A stretch of DNA of 6,279 bases from an uncultured Bacillota bacterium (GTDB lineage: Bacteria > Bacillota > Sulfobacillia > UBA995 > UBA9673), in NCBI GenBank assembly GCA_937863905.1, contig CALMHV010000083.1:1-6279 (forward strand), read 5' to 3'. The notes under the pieces were generated by a model. It was not told where the DNA came from. It saw only the letters and a program-made list of their open reading frames with translations, and did not search any database. Below, piece by piece: positions 1 through 6,279 of the stretch; positions within the stretch are counted from its first letter, which is position 1, and the number at the start of each line of letters is the position of its first letter. Made by a program: the position numbers and the translations under genes.

Positions 1-1875
1 CTTCGCCGCCGCCTTCCCGACTACCGGCACGGCCGCCAGTTCCTCGGCGGAGGCCGCTCGGATCTTCTTCGTGGTCCCGAAAGCGCGAAGGAGCGCCGTG
101 CGCCTGGCGGGGCCGACGCCCGGGATGTCGTCCAACTCGGACTGGCGGGCCTTCTTGCGCCGGAGCAGCCGGTGGTAGCCGACGGCGAAGCGATGGGCCT
201 CGTCGCGGACGTGGCGCAGGAGGTGCGAGGCCGGCGAGTTCAGGGGTAGCCCCAGAGGCTCCGGACGTCCCGGCAGGAAGACCATCTCCTCTTCCTTGGC
301 CAGGGCCAGGACGGGCACGTCTATCCCGAGGTCGCCCAGGACCTCCAGGGCCACCGTCAGGTGCCCCTTGCCCCCGTCGATGAGGATGAGGTCCGGGGCC
401 GGGCCGAGACGGTCCGCGCCGGCAGGTTCGGCCGGCGCTTCCGCCGGCGCCGCCGCATACTCGCCCGGTGCTTCCGCGACCTTCCCCGCCTCCCGCAGCC
501 GCCGGAACCGCCGGTAGAGGATTTCCTGCATCATGGCGTAGTCGTCCGGCGTCTCCTTGGTCTGGACCTTGAAGCGCCGGTAGGCCTCGGGCGCGGGCCG
601 CCCGCCGATGAAGACGACCATTGAACCCACGGGCTCGCGCCCCTGGATGTTGGACACGTCGAACCCCTCGATGCGCTCCGGCGCCGCGGCCAGCCCGAGG
701 ACCTCGCCCAGAGCCACGGCCCTGGCGTAGGCCACCTCGCCGCCACCCTCGCGCCTGATCTCCTCCTCGCGGGCGAGGACCGCGGCGTTCTGGTTGGCCA
801 ACTCCACGAGGTGGCCTCGCTCGCCGCGCGCCGGTCGCTGCAGGACGACCCGGCGACCCTTGAGCGAGGAGAGCCATTCCCCGATGGGCCCGGCGTCCCC
901 GGCGGGCAGGGACTCGGGGATGAGGACCCGCCCCGGGATGAAGGTGGCGGTCTGACCGTAGTGCTGCTTGAGGAAGGCGGCCACGATGTCCGGCCCCGGC
1001 TGTCCGGCGGCGTCCTGGAGGACGAAACCGGTGCGGCTGATGACCTTGCCCTCGCGCATGGCCAGGATGGCCACCACGACCAGGCCGCTGACCTGACCCC
1101 TGGCGTAGCCGACGATGTCCTGGTCGTCCATGGTCGGGGAGGTGATGGCCTGTTTCTCCAACACGTCCTGGATGGCCCGGAGCTGGTCGCGGAGTTCGGC
1201 GGCCCGCTCGAATTTGAGGTCGGCGGCGGCCTCCTGCATCCGGCTCCTGAGCCGGGCCTCCAGGCTCGTCCGCCGCCCGTCGAGGAACAGGCAGAGTTCT
1301 TCCATCATGGCCCGGTAGTCGTCCGGGCTCACGGCCTTGGCGCACGGCCCGGCGCAGCGGCCGATGTGGAAGTCAAGACAGGGGCGCGTCACCGTCTTCA
1401 TCTTGTGGTCGCTGCAGACGCGGTAGGGGAAGACGCGGCGCAGGGTCCGCAGGGTCTCGCGCAGTGAACCCGCGCGCGTGTAGGGACCGAAGTAGCGGGC
1501 GCCGTCACGCTTCAGGCGCCGGACGATGGCCACGCGCGGGTAGGGCTTGTCGAGGTCCACGCGCAGGTAGGGAAACTGCTTGTCATCCCTGAGCTTGATG
1601 TTGTGCTCGGGGTGGTGCTCCTTGATGAGGTTCGACTCGAGGATGAGCGACTCCACCTCGGAGCCGGTGGTGATGTAGTCCACATGGACCACGCTGTTGT
1701 ACAGCCGGATGGTGCGGGTGTCGTGGGAACGGCCGGCCTGGAAGTGCGAGCGCACCCGGCTCCGGAGGGAGCGGGCCTTGCCGATGTAGAGCGGCCGGCC
1801 GGCGGCGTCCCGGAAGATGTAGACGCCCGGCTGGTCAGGCAGGCGCGACAGCTGGTCCTCGAGGTTGGTCGGCGT
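1..1875 (-). CDS. uvrC: UvrABC system protein C, the dual-incision endonuclease (3' end of gene outside window)
   Basis: UvrC is recruited to the UvrB-DNA complex and cuts the damaged strand on both sides of the lesion. The 625 codons seen here contain the whole architecture in order. The N-terminal GIY-YIG nuclease has PGVY (Y19), LYIGKA (Y30, K33), R40 and E80. A four-cysteine set follows (C154, C166, C174, C178), matching the recalled [4Fe-4S] ligand pattern of E. coli UvrC. The UVR motif for UvrB contact lies around residues 215-240 (KFERAAELRDQL). The RNase H-like nuclease has D406 (GFDVSN), D500 (LIDGGKG), H551 and D558, matching the D-D-H-D set of Thermotoga UvrC. Helix-hairpin-helix repeats begin at DDIPGVG, and the second is cut by the window edge. 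An Ala/Pro/Glu-rich insertion lies at residues 466-493. The start is unusual: between the uvrA stop and the conserved N-terminus (NLEDQLSRLPDQPGVY) there is no ATG, GTG or TTG. I place it at ACG 1875-1873, nine bases after GGAGG, which gives catalytic Tyr number 19 as in Thermotoga UvrC. The identity is secure; the start is inferred. Confidence 0.96.
397..480 (-). other. Ala/Pro/Glu-rich insertion inside the UvrC RNase H-like domain
   Basis: Residues 466-493 of UvrC are almost entirely Ala, Pro, Glu and Gly, with short near-repeats such as AAPAEAPAEPAG. They sit between the helix ending RFRRLREAGK and the strand PDLILIDGG that carries catalytic D500. The first two catalytic aspartates are 94 residues apart here, against 62 (D367 to D429) in Thermotoga UvrC, so about 30 residues are extra. 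The reading frame continues cleanly through it and both flanks are conserved. It is probably a flexible surface loop, not damage to the gene. The DNA is correspondingly repetitive (GCCGGCGC-type units). Confidence 0.75.
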
Positions 1876-1884
1876 AAGGGTTCG

Positions 1885-1889
1885 CCTCC
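1885..1889 (-). promoter_or_regulatory. Shine-Dalgarno site of uvrC
   Basis: GGAGG on the minus strand begins one base downstream of the uvrA stop TGA (1893-1891) and ends nine bases before ACG 1875-1873. It is the best ribosome binding site in the operon. It decides the uvrC start, because nothing else at proper spacing is even a near-cognate initiation codon apart from this ACG. Its closeness to the uvrA stop implies translational coupling of the two genes. Confidence 0.8.
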
Positions 1890-1890
1890 G

Positions 1891-4746
<2,856 letters not shown>

Positions 4747-4754
4747 TGACCGAA

Positions 4755-4759
4755 CCCCC
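4755..4759 (-). promoter_or_regulatory. Shine-Dalgarno site of uvrA
   Basis: GGGGG on the minus strand, eight bases before GTG 4746. It is not a perfect GGAGG but is well spaced, and it supports the GTG 4746 start over the upstream GTG at 4809. Confidence 0.55.
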
Positions 4760-4810
4760 GAGACGAACCCTGCTTGGATTCTGCGCTTGGGCGTCAGGGC
4801 TGTAACCACT

Positions 4811-4819
4811 ATTATACCA
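4811..4819 (-). promoter_or_regulatory. Extended -10 promoter of uvrA (downstream promoter)
   Basis: Read on the minus strand this is TGG-TATAAT: a perfect -10 hexamer with the TGn extension. No convincing -35 is found 16-18 bases upstream, which is typical of extended -10 promoters. The predicted transcript starts near 4804, about 58 bases before the uvrA GTG. The LexA box is roughly 55 bases upstream of that start, outside the usual blocking zone, so this promoter may give SOS-independent basal expression (inference). Confidence 0.65.
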
Positions 4820-4841
4820 CCGGCCGGCCCCGGCCCTCTTC

Positions 4842-4871
4842 AGCATACTTCCCGAACGCGTGTTCGGTCAA
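4842..4871 (-). promoter_or_regulatory. SOS-type promoter of uvrA-uvrC (upstream promoter)
   Basis: On the minus strand there is a -35 TTGACC (4871-4866, five of six consensus bases), an 18-base spacer and a -10 TATGCT (4847-4842, four of six). The LexA box fills most of the spacer and touches the -35, the arrangement expected for a LexA-repressed promoter. Predicted transcription starts near 4835, about 90 bases before the uvrA start codon. Confidence 0.6.
4852..4867. promoter_or_regulatory. LexA/DinR operator (SOS box)
   Basis: CCGAAC-GCGT-GTTCGG has perfect six-base inverted arms around a four-base centre. It fits the Gram-positive LexA (DinR) core GAAC-N4-GTTC, including the RNRY centre of the B. 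subtilis consensus. It lies between the -35 and -10 of the upstream uvrA promoter. uvrA is a classical SOS gene, so site and gene agree. The operator is 17 bases upstream of the -35 of the divergent promoter and is less likely to control that one. Confidence 0.88.
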
Positions 4872-4883
4872 GAGGACTTTCCC

Positions 4884-4912
4884 TTGACGGGCGGGATGGG
4901 ACATGCTACGAC
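4884..4912 (+). promoter_or_regulatory. Promoter of the riboswitch-exchanger transcript
   Basis: TTGACG (4884-4889, five of six consensus bases) is followed after 17 bases by TACGAC (4907-4912), a weak -10 that is preceded by a TGC extension. The predicted start, near 4919, is just in front of the aptamer. The -10 is poor, so the assignment rests on the strong -35, correct spacing and good position. Confidence 0.5.
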
Positions 4913-4920
4913 TAGTGTAT

Positions 4921-5028
4921 CGAGAAGGGGAGTAGCAGACAGCCTCGGGGCGACAACACGGCGCAAGCCCGCTCCCAGGCCCGGAACAGCGACACCAGTT
5001 CCTCCGTTCCGGTTGCGAGACCTTCGCC
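4921..5028 (+). promoter_or_regulatory. yybP-ykoY family manganese riboswitch aptamer
   Basis: The leader begins GAGAAGGGGAGTAGC, containing the family hallmark GGGGAGUAG, and closes with TGCGAGACCTTCGCC, matching the conserved GAGACCUU-GCC 3' end. The closing helix P1 can form between GAAGG (4924-4928) and CCUUC (5021-5025). Internal structure fits a multi-way junction: a perfect 7-bp hairpin CCGGAAC (4981-4987) with GTTCCGG (5006-5012), and a smaller GGGC (4948-4951) with GCCC (4967-4970). Members of this family bind Mn2+ and usually switch on genes for Mn export (MntP, Alx/TerC-type proteins, P-type ATPases). It sits directly between the predicted promoter and a membrane exchanger gene, as expected. 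Recognition is from memory of the consensus, not a covariance search. Confidence 0.82.
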
Positions 5029-5053
5029 GAGACCACTGAAGCGGGGGTCTTTT
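5029..5053 (+). promoter_or_regulatory. Riboswitch expression platform: SD-covering hairpin or weak terminator
   Basis: AGACC (5030-5034) can pair with GGTCT (5046-5050), leaving an 11-base loop and followed by TTT-C-T. The 3' arm takes up the last two bases of GGGGG (5043-5047), the likely Shine-Dalgarno site nine bases before the TTG start. A second GAGACC at 5017-5022, partly inside P1, could pair with the same arm when P1 is open. The element could act on translation, termination or both. The stem is short, so a strong intrinsic terminator is not claimed. Confidence 0.42.
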
Positions 5054-5056
5054 CTG

Positions 5057-6279
5057 TTGAAGAAGCGCTTCCCTCTGCAACGTCTTCTGCCCGTCTACGT
5101 CGCCGTCCTCGTCACGCTCCCCTGGCTCTACCTTCGTTTCGCCGGCTTCGCCGGCGGACCGGCTGAGGAAGCTCTCCTCGCCGGCCTGTGTATCGTCGGC
5201 GCCGCGTTCCTCCTGGCCTGGGCCTCCGAACTGGCCAACCTCGAGATCTCCGCCTCTTTGGCCGTGGCCATCCTCGCGCTGGTCGCGGTGCTGCCCGAGT
5301 ACGCCGTCGACATGTATTTCGCCTGGCAGGCGGGCAAGGACCCGACCTACGCCCACTACGCCGTGGCCAACATGACCGGGTCGAACCGTCTCCTCATCGG
5401 GGTCGGTTGGACGGCGGTCATGTTCCTTTACTGGTGGAAGACTCGGAAGCGCATCCTGCATCTGGGTCCGTCCGACCGCCTGGAACTCGGGGCGCTCACT
5501 TTCGCCACGGTCTACGCCATGTCTATCCCGTTCCGCGGCAATCTCTCGCTCATCGACACCGCGGTCCTCATCACCCTCTTCGTCTTCTACATCCGAGCCG
5601 CTTCGCGCCAGGCCGTCGAGGTTCCTCATCTCGTCGGCCCGTCCGAGACTCTCGCGCGGTTGCCGCGCCGTTCGCGGCGCCTCCTTACGATAGGCATGTT
5701 CGTGTACGCGGCGGCCGCCATTCTCATCAGCGCCGAGGCGTTCGCCGAGGGTCTCATCGGCACCGGGAAGCTCTTCGGCATCGACGAGTTCTTTCTCGTG
5801 CAGTGGCTGGCGCCGCTGGCCTCCGAGGCGCCGGAGTTCATCGTGGCCTTTCTCTTCGCCCTTCAGGGCCGAGCGAACATCGGCCTTCGGGCGATGATCT
5901 CCTCGAAGGTCAACCAGTGGACCCTCCTCATCGGCATGTTGCCCCTGGCCTACTCCATCTCGGCTGGGCACCTCGGAGCCATGAACTTCGATGCCCGGCA
6001 GGTGCAGGAGGTCCTCCTGACCGTCGCCCAGAGCTTCTTCGCCATCGCCGTCCTGGCCAAGCTCGACTTCTCGGTCGGTGCGGCGGGCGTCTTGGTCACC
6101 CTGTTCTTCGCCCAGTTCTTCGCGCCGGCGCTCCACGGGGTCTTCTCGGGAGTCTACTTCGCTCTAGGGGTCCTGGTCCTGGCGACCCACCCCGAGCGCC
6201 TGAAGACCCTCGCCCAATCGGTCGGCGCCGTGTTCGGGTACCAGCCGCGGGCCAAGCGGGGCCGAGCGGGGCAGCAGGG
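5057..6279 (+). CDS. Sodium/calcium exchanger superfamily (CaCA) membrane protein, possible Mn2+/Ca2+ exporter; 3' end outside window
   Basis: An inner-membrane cation antiporter; 407 codons are visible with no stop. The start is TTG 5057, nine bases after GGGGG, giving a basic N-terminus (MKKRFPLQRLLP) before the first membrane segment. Hydrophobic segments number about ten or eleven. Two repeats are recognisable. Repeat 1 has VLPEYAVD (P80, E81) and ANMTGSN (104-110). Repeat 2 has PLASEAPEFIVA (E257, P259, E260), a GRANIG turn and AMISSKVNQW (279-288). These correspond to the PE and GNxxGSN motifs of Na_Ca_ex domains, with the degenerate second motif that I recall from annotated bacterial sodium:calcium antiporters. 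The hydrophilic stretch around residues 180-205 (PSETLARLPRRSRR) would link the halves. The C-terminus becomes Arg/Gly-rich near the window edge, so the gene probably ends soon after. The Mn riboswitch in its leader suggests manganese export. Family membership is well supported; the substrate is inferred. Confidence 0.85.
   Translation, partial: MKKRFPLQRLLPVYVAVLVTLPWLYLRFAGFAGGPAEEALLAGLCIVGAAFLLAWASELANLEISASLAVAILALVAVLPEYAVDMYFAWQAGKDPTYAHYAVANMTGSNRLLIGVGWTAVMFLYWWKTRKRILHLGPSDRLELGALTFATVYAMSIPFRGNLSLIDTAVLITLFVFYIRAASRQAVEVPHLVGPSETLARLPRRSRRLLTIGMFVYAAAAILISAEAFAEGLIGTGKLFGIDEFFLVQWLAPLASEAPEFIVAFLFALQGRANIGLRAMISSKVNQWTLLIGMLPLAYSISAGHLGAMNFDARQVQEVLLTVAQSFFAIAVLAKLDFSVGAAGVLVTLFFAQFFAPALHGVFSGVYFALGVLVLATHPERLKTLAQSVGAVFGYQPRAKRGRAGQQ

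Noticed and set aside
1849..1851. CTG as uvrC start
   Set aside because: It is 33 bases past the Shine-Dalgarno site and would remove the conserved residues before LPDQPGVY.
4820..4838. GC-rich palindromic tract (GGCCGGCC and neighbours) as a terminator or repeat element
   Set aside because: It has no T-run on either side, lies between two promoter elements, and is easily explained by base composition.
4853..4912. LexA control of the exchanger promoter
   Set aside because: The operator ends 17 bases upstream of the -35 and does not overlap the predicted polymerase core contacts. The riboswitch gives a sufficient separate control.
4868..6136. 422-codon open frame on the minus strand opposite the exchanger
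   Set aside because: Highly charged Arg/Glu/Asp/Gly composition typical of the reverse of a membrane-protein gene. It would also run through the riboswitch and promoters.

Overview
The window is about two-thirds G+C and holds three genes around one divergent control region. On the minus strand lie uvrA (complete) and uvrC (C-terminal end cut by the left edge), which together encode two of the three UvrABC nucleotide excision repair proteins. On the plus strand, running out of the right edge, is a polytopic membrane protein of the cation/calcium exchanger (CaCA) superfamily. The SOS operator is of the Gram-positive type (CGAAC-N4-GTTCG). With the high G+C content and G-rich Shine-Dalgarno sites, this suggests a high-GC Bacillota lineage (Symbiobacterium/Limnochordia-like) or a related Gram-positive-type phylum. 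That placement is inference only. There are no mobile elements, tRNAs, rRNAs or CRISPR repeats.

Region 1-1893: uvrC follows uvrA with no real gap. Its Shine-Dalgarno sequence begins one base after the uvrA stop codon. The reading frame encodes all UvrC domains, but it has no ATG, GTG or TTG at the expected start. The codon there is ACG, perfectly placed behind GGAGG. The RNase H-like endonuclease domain carries an extra Ala/Pro/Glu-rich loop of about 28 residues.

Region 1891-4746: uvrA, a normal-length UvrA with both ABC ATPase modules and both CXXC zinc modules, starting at GTG 4746.

Region 4747-5056 (310 bases, no gene): a dense divergent regulatory region. Facing uvrA are an SOS-type promoter with a LexA box in its spacer and, downstream of it, a second extended -10 promoter. 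Facing the exchanger are a TTGACG promoter and a leader that I recognise as a yybP-ykoY (manganese) riboswitch, ending in a short hairpin that covers part of the exchanger's ribosome binding site.

Region 5057-6279: the exchanger gene, with two inverted CaCA repeats. The riboswitch suggests that it exports manganese rather than, or in addition to, calcium. The two acidic repeat residues are kept, but other ion-ligand positions differ from the classical Na+/Ca2+ exchanger pattern.

Read together, uvrA and uvrC form an SOS-inducible repair operon without uvrB next to it, and a metal-controlled transporter is transcribed away from it. The points most worth a second look are the Mn riboswitch/CaCA pairing, the ACG start of uvrC, and the SOS promoter architecture.
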